Below are positions 23,244-31,459 of a stretch of DNA of 51,663 nucleotides, piece after piece. Position 1 is the first letter of the stretch, and each line of letters opens with the position of its first letter. This DNA comes from an uncultured Bacilli bacterium (GTDB taxonomy: Bacteria > Bacillota_I > Bacilli_A > RF39 > UBA660). The stretch covers positions 1 through 51,663 of the forward strand of contig CALVKF010000006.1 of NCBI GenBank assembly GCA_944332555.1. The letters are read 5' to 3'. The notes under the pieces are model-generated. The model was given only the letters and a program-made list of their open reading frames with translations, ran no database searches and was not told the origin of the DNA. The position numbers were made by a program, and so were the translations under genes.

Positions 23244-23804
23244 ATGGCAAAAGATGAAAGAAATTATACTAAAAACTTTAAACAATTAAATATGTATAGT
23301 TACATAATTATGGTTCTACTCCTTGTTGCAATAATTCTTGGTTTTGTTAATGCTTGTAGTAGAGAAGAAGATAATGACTATGATGTATCAATGATGCATA
23401 CTGTTGGAGTTGCTGATGTTCTAGATATGTTTGAAGATACTGATAGTACTTATGTCCTTTATATAGGTCGTGAAACATGTACAGTATGTCATGAATTATT
23501 ACCAACATTGCAAGTTGCTCAAATTAATAATAATTATATAACTCAATATTTAGATCTTTCTGAAGTTGATCGAAGTGGAGCGAACTGGGAAGAACTTGTA
23601 GAATTACTTGATATGGAAACTACAACAACTGTTGATGAAGCAGGAGTTGGTGAAGAAGTAACTGATACATTTGGTAATTTCATTAATGACTATGGCTTTA
23701 CTCCATGTGTGATAATTATAAAGGATGGCAAGCAAGCCGGAGGGTTCTTTGGTAGTTACTCATTAACAGCTTTTGAAGATTGGTTAGATAATTATGGAAT
23801 TTAA
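23244..23804 (+). CDS. Membrane-anchored thioredoxin-like protein
   Basis: The 186-residue protein has a short cytoplasmic start, one membrane helix (YIIMVLLLVAIILGFVNA, residues 20-37) and an extracytoplasmic thioredoxin-fold domain. The active-site pair CTVC appears near residue 77 (VLYIGRETCTVCHEL) and the cis-proline loop as TPCVIIIKDG. It likely catalyses disulfide exchange outside the cell or carries electrons for it; partners are unknown. The promoter TTGCAC-16-TAATAA lies just upstream, and GAGGTGG precedes the start. A similar protein without the CxxC motif lies one gene away on the other strand. Confidence 0.8.
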   Translation: MAKDERNYTKNFKQLNMYSYIIMVLLLVAIILGFVNACSREEDNDYDVSMMHTVGVADVLDMFEDTDSTYVLYIGRETCTVCHELLPTLQVAQINNNYITQYLDLSEVDRSGANWEELVELLDMETTTTVDEAGVGEEVTDTFGNFINDYGFTPCVIIIKDGKQAGGFFGSYSLTAFEDWLDNYGI

Positions 23805-23830
23805 AAAAAGGAAAAACTAATTTTCTTTTT

Positions 23831-24349
23831 TTAATCCACAAAATCTTCAATTTCTGTTTTAGTTTTATGTGGTTCATCAAAATATAGGTTAGGGTAGTTT
23901 CGTTGTCTTAATACTTCATAAACCATAATAGATACAGTATTTGATAAATTTAGAGATCTAACATTATTACTCATAGGTAGTCTTATGCAATTATCAATGT
24001 GTGGTTTTAAAATGTTTTTTGGTATTCCAGTTGATTCTTTACCAAATACTAAATAAATATTTTCATCTTTATTGCTAAAATCAAATTCTGTCGGGGGTTT
24101 ATGCCCATATCTAGTTAAAAAGTAAAATTTACCATTGGGATTCTTACTTAAAAATTCTTCATAATTTTCATAAACAAACCATTTTAATTTATCAATATAA
24201 TTAACACCACTACGAATTAAATGTTTATCATCTATTTCAAAACCTAATGGTTTAATTAAATGTAACACGGCATTAGTTGCAACACAAGTCCGCATTATAT
24301 TACCAGTATTTTGAGGAATTTCTGGTTCAAATAAAACTACATTTATCAT
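23831..24349 (-). CDS. trmL: tRNA (cytidine/uridine-34 2'-O)-methyltransferase
   Basis: This SPOUT enzyme methylates the wobble ribose of tRNA-Leu(CAA/UAA). The three family motifs are clear: PEIPQNTGNIMRTC (residues 9-22), YLVFGKESTGIP around 100, and RLPMSNNVRSLNLSNTVSIM around 125, where the knot is formed. The 172-residue length is slightly above the usual 155-160, owing to a short acidic C-terminal tail. It sits immediately downstream of the thioredoxin-like gene on the same strand and is probably co-transcribed with it. Confidence 0.95.
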   Translation of the reverse strand: MINVVLFEPEIPQNTGNIMRTCVATNAVLHLIKPLGFEIDDKHLIRSGVNYIDKLKWFVYENYEEFLSKNPNGKFYFLTRYGHKPPTEFDFSNKDENIYLVFGKESTGIPKNILKPHIDNCIRLPMSNNVRSLNLSNTVSIMVYEVLRQRNYPNLYFDEPHKTKTEIEDFVD

Positions 24350-24374
24350 ATTTTACTCCTTTAAAAAAAGGTCT

Positions 24375-24944
24375 TTATTGACCTTCGTATTCATATATAT
24401 CTAATAACTTTTGTAAGTCTCCAGCATTAATGATATTATCATCATCTCTTTCAACTACATACACAAGTTCACCATCTTGATAATATAGAATTGTTGGTAT
24501 TTTATCTATTTCATCAGTGTTAAATGCATTATTAATTCTTGTAATATAATTATCTTGTTCCATAATATCTAATACATTCAAATAATAAAATACATCATTT
24601 AACTTATAATCATCAATTATTCCTTTTATGCTTTCTTCAAGAGCATAAGTTTCCGCATCTCCAGTATAAGTAATTAATACAAAATAACCACTTTGAGGTG
24701 CTTCAGCAAGAATTTGACTTACTTCATCTAAATTTTTAATTTCTAAACTAACAGTATCAGTTGTTAGTAAATAACTATTAGTTATTTGTTCTTCTTTTCT
24801 TACTTGATTAACCCGATATATGTAAATCACAATAAGTATTACAGCAAGTACCACTCCGATAATAATGTAAATTGTTTTTGGAGTAATCGTTTGAGTTGCA
24901 TTTTTTACTTCTTTTGTTTCATTTGTTGCTTTTTTATCAGCCAT
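24375..24944 (-). CDS. Membrane-anchored thioredoxin-fold protein lacking CxxC
   Basis: The 189-residue protein has a cytoplasmic Lys/Thr-rich start, a membrane helix (IYIIIGVVLAVILIVIYIY, residues 25-43), then a thioredoxin-like domain: a strand-turn YFVLITYTGDAETYALEES where the CxxC would be, and the cis-proline loop KIPTILYYQDGEL. No cysteines lie at the active site, so it cannot do disulfide chemistry; a chaperone or scaffolding role is possible. It is paired across the locus with the CxxC-containing protein at 23244. Confidence 0.7.
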   Translation of the reverse strand: MADKKATNETKEVKNATQTITPKTIYIIIGVVLAVILIVIYIYRVNQVRKEEQITNSYLLTTDTVSLEIKNLDEVSQILAEAPQSGYFVLITYTGDAETYALEESIKGIIDDYKLNDVFYYLNVLDIMEQDNYITRINNAFNTDEIDKIPTILYYQDGELVYVVERDDDNIINAGDLQKLLDIYEYEGQ

Positions 24945-25005
24945 TTTATAACCTACCTTCCATTAATATATTATCATAAATTTTAAAAATTTAATAGACT
25001 TTTTT

Positions 25006-27228
25006 TTATACTTCTTCATCATTTTTCTCTAATTTTACTAAAACTTCTCTTGGCTTTGATCCATTTTGTGGACCAACAATACCACGCGCTTCTAGTAAAT
25101 CCATAAGTCTAGCAGCTCTATTATATCCAAATCTAAATCTTCTTTGAATTAAAGAAGCACTGATTTTTCCTGTTTGAATGGCAAATTCTACCACTTCATT
25201 ATAAGCGTCATCATCTTCACCAGCATAAGAATTAGTTGAACCACTAGAAGTATTTGTACTTACGTTTTCAAATTCTTCATTATACTTGACAGTTGCTTGA
25301 CTCTTACAATAATCAATCAATCTTTTTATTTCATCATCATTGATAAAACAACCTTGAATTCTAGTTGGAGCACTATCTCCCATAGGAAAGTATAGCATAT
25401 CACCTTTACCAAGTAATTTTTCAGCTCCTGGTTGATCAAGTATAGTCCGCGAATCTATTTGACTAGAAACCGCGAATGATATACGCGATGGAATATTATT
25501 TTTAATTAAACCTGTTATAACATCTGTTGATGGTCTTTGAGTTGCAACAATTAAATGTATTCCTGCAGCTCTAGCAAGTTGAGTAATTCTTGTAATAGAA
25601 TCTTCCACCTCTTTAGAGGCAACAAGCATTAAATCCGCAAGTTCATCGATAATTACGACAATGTATGGCATCTTAGCTTGCATTTTTTCTGGGTGTTTTT
25701 TATTTTCTTTTTCAATTAATTCATTATATCCCGAAATATTTTTAACTTCACATTCACTAAACAAAGTAAATCTTTTATCCATTTCGGATACTACTTGTTG
25801 CAGTGTTAAACTAGCTTTTTTAGGATCACTTACTACTGGACATAGTAGGTGAGGAATACCATTATAATTAGTAAGTTCCACTTTTTTAGGGTCAACTAAT
25901 ACAAGTTTTACTTCATTAGGTTTATAACGCATTAATATTGATGCAATAATACCATTGATGCATACTGATTTACCTGATCCAGTAGATCCAGCAACAAGCA
26001 AGTGCGGCATCTTAGTTAAATCCATAACTTTTGGTGTACCCATAATATCTTTACCTAAAGCAGCACAAATCTTCGCATCACTTTTTAAATTTTGTGGAGA
26101 CTCTAATACTTCTCTTAAAGTAACACTACTAATTGTAGGATTAGGAATTTCTACCCCAATAGTACTTTTACCAGGAATCGGTGCTTGAATAATAACATCT
26201 TTCGCAGCTAAGGCTAGGGCTATTTCTTTATTAATATTAACAATCCGACTTACCTTTGTTCCGGCTGGAACAGTAAGTTCATATTCGGTAACTGCAGGTC
26301 CGATATGTATTTCCACAACTTTAGCATTTACTCCAAAATCTCTAAGTACTCGCTCAAGTATTTCTTTATTGCTTTTAGTAAATTCTGTTGAATTGATCTT
26401 TTTTTGTTTTATTGGATCAAAAATTTCATTAAACTTAGGAAGCGTATATGTTGTACTTTCATAAATATCTTCTTGCCTTTTTTTAGGTTCCAAAGATTCT
26501 TGTTCAATTGGTTTTTGTTTCAATTCATCCATACTTGTAATAACAATTTTATCTTGCTTAGGTTCTTCTTTTACTTCAATATCATTGCTATTTGTAGTTA
26601 TTACTTCATCACTACTAACTTCTTTCTTTTCTTTTTTCTTATGTTTAAATGTTCCAAATATTTTACTAAATATATTTGATAAATTAACATTAAATGTTAA
26701 AACAGCTGCAAAAATACCTATAATAACTAATATTACAATTGAACCAGTTTTACCAAATAAACTATATAAAAGCGTAATAAATGTTGCTCCGATAAAACCT
26801 CCACCAATTACTACAGAAGTTGTCCCACTAGTCTCTAAGGCATTATTTGCAGTAATACTAGAAATTCTTTCCATAAAATTATCATATGTTGCTTTAAATA
26901 TATCCCCAGGATTATCTGCCAAATTCAAAAATTCAAAATGACTAGCAACTAAAATTATAATAAATATTAAATATAAACCAATCAACTTCCCACTAGTAAA
27001 TTTAGGCATCTTTCTTTTATATAACATATATATACCTAAAATTATTGTAAATATTAAAACAACTATCCACCAAGCCCCCGCCAAAAACATAGCAAATTTC
27101 TTTATTAGTGAACCAACAAAGCCAAAACCAAATCCAATTATACCTATTAATATAAGGATAAGGCCAATAAGTTCAACACTATAACTACTTGTGGCACTAC
27201 TTTCCTTTGATTTCTTTTTCTTTGCCAT
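25006..27228 (-). CDS. ftsK: DNA translocase FtsK/SpoIIIE
   Basis: This membrane-anchored hexameric DNA pump clears chromosomes from the division or sporulation septum. The 740 residues comprise four or so N-terminal membrane helices (to about residue 190), a Lys/Glu-rich linker, the alpha/beta motor with Walker A VAGSTGSGKS near 411, Walker B IVVIIDELADLM and ATQRPSTDV, and a C-terminal gamma winged helix (FAIQTGKISASLIQRRF, RAARLMDLLEARGIVG) that reads polarity sequences. ATG 27228 follows AGGGTGAT; a GTG three codons upstream is an alternative. Whether it serves as FtsK, SpoIIIE or both cannot be told from sequence. Confidence 0.95.
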   Translation of the reverse strand: MAKKKKSKESSATSSYSVELIGLILILIGIIGFGFGFVGSLIKKFAMFLAGAWWIVVLIFTIILGIYMLYKRKMPKFTSGKLIGLYLIFIIILVASHFEFLNLADNPGDIFKATYDNFMERISSITANNALETSGTTSVVIGGGFIGATFITLLYSLFGKTGSIVILVIIGIFAAVLTFNVNLSNIFSKIFGTFKHKKKEKKEVSSDEVITTNSNDIEVKEEPKQDKIVITSMDELKQKPIEQESLEPKKRQEDIYESTTYTLPKFNEIFDPIKQKKINSTEFTKSNKEILERVLRDFGVNAKVVEIHIGPAVTEYELTVPAGTKVSRIVNINKEIALALAAKDVIIQAPIPGKSTIGVEIPNPTISSVTLREVLESPQNLKSDAKICAALGKDIMGTPKVMDLTKMPHLLVAGSTGSGKSVCINGIIASILMRYKPNEVKLVLVDPKKVELTNYNGIPHLLCPVVSDPKKASLTLQQVVSEMDKRFTLFSECEVKNISGYNELIEKENKKHPEKMQAKMPYIVVIIDELADLMLVASKEVEDSITRITQLARAAGIHLIVATQRPSTDVITGLIKNNIPSRISFAVSSQIDSRTILDQPGAEKLLGKGDMLYFPMGDSAPTRIQGCFINDDEIKRLIDYCKSQATVKYNEEFENVSTNTSSGSTNSYAGEDDDAYNEVVEFAIQTGKISASLIQRRFRFGYNRAARLMDLLEARGIVGPQNGSKPREVLVKLEKNDEEV

Positions 27229-27377
27229 TTTTATCACCCTAATTAATTATACCTTAATATAGACAATTTTTCAATTTATTTAGGGTATATTACGCAATAT
27301 ATACTTATTAAATTTAATGAATGGGAAGATGTTAGAAAAAATACATACAAGAAAAAAATCAAGCTTTTACACTTGAT

Positions 27378-27935
27378 TTAATAACCTAACTTTACATAAT
27401 AATCATATAATTCTTTAAAACGATTAAAATGTATTACTTCTCTTTGTCTTAAAAATAGTAGTGGTTCTATTACTGCTGGATCTGTTGCTAAATTGATTAA
27501 ATTTTCATAAGCGCTGCGAGCTTTTTGTTCTGCTGCCATATCTTCCGATAAATCTGTAAGAGGATCAGAAGTTACAGCAATAGACATAGCATCAAAAGGT
27601 ATGCCATTTGCATTACATGGGTATACTCCTTTATTATGTTCAGTATAATATTGTTCTAAACCGGCTTCTTTAATTTCTTCAATTGTAGCATTTTTCATAA
27701 GTTGATGAACCATTGTAGCTACCATTTCCATGTGACCGAGTTCTTCAGTAGCAATATCGTTAAGCAATGCTCTTCCCATCTCATCAGGCATAGTAAATTT
27801 TTGAGAAAAATATCTAAGTGTTGCTCCAAGTTCTCCAGCTGGTCCTCCGAATTGAGTTACTATTAATTTAGCCATTTTTAAATCTTTCTTAGTAATATTA
27901 ACTGGATAAGCTAAATGTTTTACATACTTAAACAT
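27378..27935 (-). CDS. cotJC: Spore coat protein CotJC, manganese-catalase family
   Basis: The 185-residue protein matches CotJC: start MFKYVKHLAYPVNI, metal-ligand helices GGPAGELGATLRYFSQK, LLNDIATEELGHMEMV (E and H ligands), and the C-terminal REVIHFNRFKELYDY. It is a di-manganese catalase-like ferritin fold deposited in the spore coat in Bacillus. ATG 27935 gives the family's exact N-terminus and overlaps the cotJAB stop by eight bases; the frame stays open further upstream inside cotJAB but is not needed. The downstream region carries no other gene until ftsK. Confidence 0.92.
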   Translation of the reverse strand: MFKYVKHLAYPVNITKKDLKMAKLIVTQFGGPAGELGATLRYFSQKFTMPDEMGRALLNDIATEELGHMEMVATMVHQLMKNATIEEIKEAGLEQYYTEHNKGVYPCNANGIPFDAMSIAVTSDPLTDLSEDMAAEQKARSAYENLINLATDPAVIEPLLFLRQREVIHFNRFKELYDYYVKLGY

Positions 27936-28386
27936 ACTTTGTATCATCCTCTCTTTCCCAAGGCCATGGATTTTTAATCCATTCAAAACTTGAACTTGAA
28001 TCACTATCTATTACTTCAAGTGGACCATAAGTTTTAACATATTCCATTTCTTTTTGGCATGAAATTTCTACTAATTTATTAAATTTTTCTAACATTTCTC
28101 TATCATGCGGATGTAGATCTAAATATAAATTTAAATCATTGATTGCAAAAGATAATTCCATTATTTCTAATAATTCTTCTTCTTTTTTAGTTTTAGGAAT
28201 TATTTTTTTACAGGCATAATTCTTGTAAGGTTTATATTCACTTGCAAACATATTACCTTTCATAAAACCTTCACTAACTGAAACTAAATCAGAATTATTA
28301 TCAGAATTATTACTAGTATTATTACCATTCATCATATTTGGATATAAACTATAAGCTATAAATCCCAAATTATCATCAAATAACAT
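27928..28386 (-). CDS. CotJA-CotJB fusion-like spore coat protein
   Basis: The 152-residue protein joins two units usually encoded separately. The N-terminal 60 residues look like a CotJA (LGFIAYSLYPNM, a linker rich in Asn/Ser, then SEGFMKGNMFASEYKPY). Residues 67-150 are CotJB (LLEIMELSFAINDLNLYLDL, HPHDREML, YGPLEV, WIKNPWPWE). CotJA and CotJB are needed for CotJC assembly into the coat. GGAGG precedes ATG 28386. Upstream on the minus strand, ATA-17-CATACTAT fits the older sigma-E consensus, overlapping a TATAAT. Confidence 0.82.
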   Translation of the reverse strand: MLFDDNLGFIAYSLYPNMMNGNNTSNNSDNNSDLVSVSEGFMKGNMFASEYKPYKNYACKKIIPKTKKEEELLEIMELSFAINDLNLYLDLHPHDREMLEKFNKLVEISCQKEMEYVKTYGPLEVIDSDSSSSFEWIKNPWPWEREDDTKYV

Positions 28387-28406
28387 TTTATTTCCTCCCT
28401 ACATTA

Positions 28407-28434
28407 TAGTATGAACTTTCAACTAGGTGGTATA
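28407..28434 (-). promoter_or_regulatory. Candidate sigma-E-type promoter of the cotJ genes
   Basis: On the minus strand ATA, 17 bases, then CATACTAT precedes cotJAB, matching the form ATA-n16-18-CATANNNT of mother-cell sigma-E promoters, which drive cotJ in Bacillus. A TATAAT overlaps the -10 but has no matching -35. Coordinates are approximate. Confidence 0.4.
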
Positions 28435-28467
28435 GGTAAATAACTAATTTGATTGACCTACATTAGA

Positions 28468-28495
28468 ATTTTTGGAATCACTGAATTCAAAATTG
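28468..28495. repeat. Palindrome-like sequence resembling the one inside DUF1016 copy 1
   Basis: This 28-base imperfect palindrome in the upstream region matches the in-gene palindrome at 28875-28902 at 24 of 28 positions (shared TTTTGGAATCA and CAAAATTG halves). Confidence 0.7.
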
Positions 28496-28553
28496 TCCTT
28501 GTTTTTGTCTAAAACTAAGTAAAAAATTAAAAAAATGCACTTTCATTCGTTAA

Positions 28554-28592
28554 TTCGACAAAATTCGCACTATCTTTATGTTAGAATATGTC
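28554..28592 (+). promoter_or_regulatory. Spo0A-like box and extended -10 before DUF1016 genes
   Basis: TTCGACA (28554-28560), the reverse complement of TGTCGAA, is followed at 28578-28586 by TGTTAGAAT, an extended -10 with no clear -35. The same TGTTAGAAT form precedes the genes at 35248 and 50911. Confidence 0.45.
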
Positions 28593-28611
28593 CTCATATG
28601 GAGGAAAACAC

Positions 28612-29520
28612 ATGAATTATTTTAAAAATATAGAAGAATTAATTATCGAAAATGAAGCCAGCAAAAAAGCAAATGCTCTAAGAGATAACTCTAGTACACT
28701 ACAAACCTATTGGAATATAGGCAAACTTATAGTTGAAGCCCAAGGTGGTGAGAAAAGAGCCAAGTATGGTAATGGTTTAATAAAAGAATGGGGTAAGAAA
28801 TTAAGTCTAAAATATGGGAGGGGATATGATAGTTCATATCTTGCTAAAATGAGGCTGTTTTATTTAGATTTTCCAATTTTGGAATCAGTGATTCCAAAAT
28901 TGAGTTGGACTCACTATATTCAAATATTATCTATAAAAAATGAGAACGAAAGAAATTATTATATTAATCTAGTTGTTTTAAATAATCTATCTGTAAGAGA
29001 GTTAAAAAGAGAAATAAAAAATAAAGCTTTTGATAGATTATCATATGCCGATAAAGAACATATTGAAATTATTAATAATACTAACTCATTATCAATTAAA
29101 GATATGATAAAAGATCCAATAATTTTAAAAGCAGATAAAAGCCTAGATAAAATTGATGAACAAGCTATTCACAAATATATCATATCTTTACTGGAAGATA
29201 AATTCCTAGAATTAGGTACAGGTTTTGCTCTTATAGGTCATGAATATAAATTGCATATAGATAATAAAACTTATAAAATAGATTTATTATTCTTTAATTA
29301 TAAATTAAATGCATTTATAGTGGTTGAAGTTAAAACTAGAAAAATAAAACATACTGATATAGGACAACTAAATTTTTATGTGAAGTTTGTAGAAGATAAT
29401 ATAAAAGACATTAATCATAATAAAACAATAGGATTATTAATAGTTAAAGAAAATGATAAATATGTTATTAAATATACTACAAGTAATGATATTTTAGTTA
29501 CTACTTATGCTTTGAATTAA
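28612..29520 (+). CDS. DUF1016 (YhcG-like) PD-(D/E)XK nuclease, copy 1
   Basis: The 302-residue protein has the DUF1016 N-terminal helical domain (YWNIGKLIVEAQ, WGKKLSLKYGRGYD, LSWTHYIQILSIKNENER, NLSVRELKREI) and a C-terminal nuclease domain. It carries the PD-(D/E)XK elements IGHEYKLHID, then YKIDLLFFN (D) and FIVVEVKTRKI (E-x-K). YhcG-type proteins are found near restriction and mobile loci; the target is unknown. ATG 28612 follows GGAGG; the frame is open to 28588. At codons for PILESVIPKL the DNA forms a perfect 14+1+14 palindrome (28874-28902). It is the first of three tandem copies. Confidence 0.88.
   Translation: MNYFKNIEELIIENEASKKANALRDNSSTLQTYWNIGKLIVEAQGGEKRAKYGNGLIKEWGKKLSLKYGRGYDSSYLAKMRLFYLDFPILESVIPKLSWTHYIQILSIKNENERNYYINLVVLNNLSVRELKREIKNKAFDRLSYADKEHIEIINNTNSLSIKDMIKDPIILKADKSLDKIDEQAIHKYIISLLEDKFLELGTGFALIGHEYKLHIDNKTYKIDLLFFNYKLNAFIVVEVKTRKIKHTDIGQLNFYVKFVEDNIKDINHNKTIGLLIVKENDKYVIKYTTSNDILVTTYALN
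28874..28902. repeat. Perfect in-gene palindrome, DUF1016 copy 1
   Basis: The arms CAATTTTGGAATCA and its exact complement surround a single G. It lies inside the coding sequence, at the same codons as the palindromes of copies 2 and 3, although the arm sequences differ. Confidence 0.95.
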
Positions 29521-29532
29521 ATGGAGGATTAT

Positions 29533-30447
29533 ATGAATTATTTTAAAAACATCGAAGAGTTAATTGTTGAAAATGAAGCCAGCAAAAAGGCAAATGCCCT
29601 AAGAGATAACTCTAGTACACTACAAACCTATTGGAATATAGGCAAACTTATAGTTGAAGCCCAAGGTGGAGAGAAAAGAGCTAAGTATGGCGACAATTTA
29701 ATTAAAGAATGGGGTAAGAAATTAAGTGAAAAATATGGGAAAGGATATGATACATCTGATTTAGCTAAAATGCGTTTATTGTATTTAAAATTTCCAATTT
29801 TGGGGACGCTGTCCCCAAAATTGAGTTGGTCTCATTATCGCAGCGTTTTAGCAATAAAAAATGAGAATGAAAGAAACTATTATATTAATTTAGTTATACT
29901 AAATAATCTATCTGTAAGAGAGTTAAGAAGAGAAATAAAAAATAAAGCATTTGATAGATTATCTTATGTTGATAAAGAACATATTGAAATTATTAGTGAT
30001 ACTAATAATACCTCATTATCAATTAAAGATATGATAAAAGATCCAATAATTCTAAAATCTGATAAAAGCCTAGATAAAATTGATGAACTGACAATTCACA
30101 AATATATCATATCTTTACTTGAGGATAAATTTCTAGAATTAGGTACAGGTTTTGCTCTTATAGGTCATGAATATAAAATACATATGGATAATAAGACTTA
30201 TAAAATAGATTTATTATTTTTTAATGTTAAACTTAATGCATATGTAGTTGTAGAAGTTAAAACTAGAAAAATAAAACATACTGATATAGGACAATTAAAA
30301 TTTTATGTGAACTATGTAGAAGATAATATAAAAGATATTAATCATAATAAAACAATAGGCTTATTAATAGTTAAAGAAAATGATAAATATATTATTAAGT
30401 ATACTACAAGTAATGATATTTTAGTTACTACTTATGCTTTGAATTAA
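29533..30447 (+). CDS. DUF1016 (YhcG-like) PD-(D/E)XK nuclease, copy 2
   Basis: This 304-residue paralogue is nearly identical to copy 1 over most of its length, with the same nuclease residues (YKIDLLFFN and VVVEVKTRKI). The start ATG 29533 has GGAGG upstream; an ATG at 29521 lies directly after the copy 1 stop but would include the ribosome site. The largest divergence is the segment coding PILGTLSPKL, which again forms a perfect palindrome (29795-29823) with different inner bases. It is co-transcribed with copies 1 and 3. Confidence 0.88.
   Translation: MNYFKNIEELIVENEASKKANALRDNSSTLQTYWNIGKLIVEAQGGEKRAKYGDNLIKEWGKKLSEKYGKGYDTSDLAKMRLLYLKFPILGTLSPKLSWSHYRSVLAIKNENERNYYINLVILNNLSVRELRREIKNKAFDRLSYVDKEHIEIISDTNNTSLSIKDMIKDPIILKSDKSLDKIDELTIHKYIISLLEDKFLELGTGFALIGHEYKIHMDNKTYKIDLLFFNVKLNAYVVVEVKTRKIKHTDIGQLKFYVNYVEDNIKDINHNKTIGLLIVKENDKYIIKYTTSNDILVTTYALN
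29795..29823. repeat. Perfect in-gene palindrome, DUF1016 copy 2
   Basis: The arms CAATTTTGGGGAC and GTCCCCAAAATTG (13 bp) surround GCT. Relative to copy 1 the inner pairs changed on both sides, keeping complementarity. Confidence 0.95.
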
Positions 30448-30459
30448 ATGGAGGATTAT

Positions 30460-31373
30460 ATGAATTATTTTAAAAGCATCGAAGAGTTAATTGTTGAAAA
30501 TGAGGCAAATAAAAAGGCAAATGCCCTAAGAGATAACTCTAATACTTTACTTACTTATTGGAATATAGGCAAACTTATAGTTGAAGCTAGGCGCGAGAAA
30601 AAAGAGCAAAGTATGGAGATAACTTAATTAGTGAATGGGGAAAGAAATTAAGTGAAAAATATGGTAAGGGATATGATAAAAGTAATTTAACTAGAATGAG
30701 ATTGTTATACACATCATTTCCAATTGTTGGCTCAGTGAGCCAACAATTAACTTGGACTCATTATCGTTACATTTTACCTATAAAAAATGAGAATGAAAGA
30801 AACTATTATATTAATTTAGTTATACTAAATAATCTATCTGTAAGAGAGTTAAGAAAAGAAATAAAAAATAAAGCTTTTGATAGATTATCTTATGCTGATA
30901 AAGAACATATTGAAATTATTAGTGATACTAATAATACTTCATTATCAATTAAAGATATGATAAAAGATCCAATAATTCTAAAGATAGATAAAAACATGGA
31001 TAAAATTGATGAACAAGCAATTCATAAATATATTATATCTTTACTTGAAGATAAATTTCTAGAATTGGGCACAGGCTTTTCTCTTGTTGGTCATGAATAT
31101 AAAATACATATAGATAATAAGACTTATAAAATAGATTTATTATTTTTTAACTATTTAATAAATGCATTTGTAGTAGTTGAAGTTAAAACAAGAGAACTTC
31201 AACATTATGATATATCTCAATTAGAGTTTTATGTGAAGTTTGTAGATAAAAACATAAAAAGGGATAATCACAATAAAACTATTGGTCTATTAATAGTTAA
31301 GAAAAAGAATAAATTAGTAATTGAATATACTACGAGTAATGATATTTTAGTTACTACTTATGCTCTAAACTAA
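30460..31373 (+). pseudogene. DUF1016 nuclease copy 3, frameshifted
   Basis: The third tandem copy begins at ATG 30460 behind the same GGAGGATTAT sequence. After GKLIVEA the frame is lost: the 42 bases found in copy 2 are 41 here (about 30588-30629), giving a stop at TAA shortly after. The remaining frame is intact from 30696 to 31373 and keeps YKIDLLFFN and VVVEVKTRE, so a 225-residue nuclease-domain fragment could be made from the internal ATG. It has diverged more than copies 1 and 2. Its palindrome (30722-30748) is still perfect. Confidence 0.85.
30722..30748. repeat. Perfect in-gene palindrome, DUF1016 copy 3
   Basis: The arms AATTGTTGGCTCA and TGAGCCAACAATT (13 bp) surround a G. Both the outer and inner bases differ from copies 1 and 2, with matching changes on the other arm. 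Confidence 0.95.
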
Positions 31374-31402
31374 TTGATTTTATCTAAAAAAACACATGCT
31401 AC

Positions 31403-31431
31403 TTGACATTTTAAAGACTTTGTATTATTAT
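31403..31431 (+). promoter_or_regulatory. Promoter of typA
   Basis: TTGACA (31403-31408), a 17-bp spacer, and TATTAT (31426-31431). Confidence 0.8.
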
Positions 31432-31459
31432 CTATTAGTGCGAAAAAAGGGTGAGTTTT

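Noticed and set aside
26404-26941. Plus-strand open frames inside ftsK
   Set aside because: They are antisense shadows of ftsK's membrane and linker region with no ribosome sites or family similarity.
30696-31373. Independent shorter nuclease gene
   Set aside because: It is the rear part of the third DUF1016 copy; the front part from 30460 is present in another frame, so it is a frameshifted copy rather than a separate gene.
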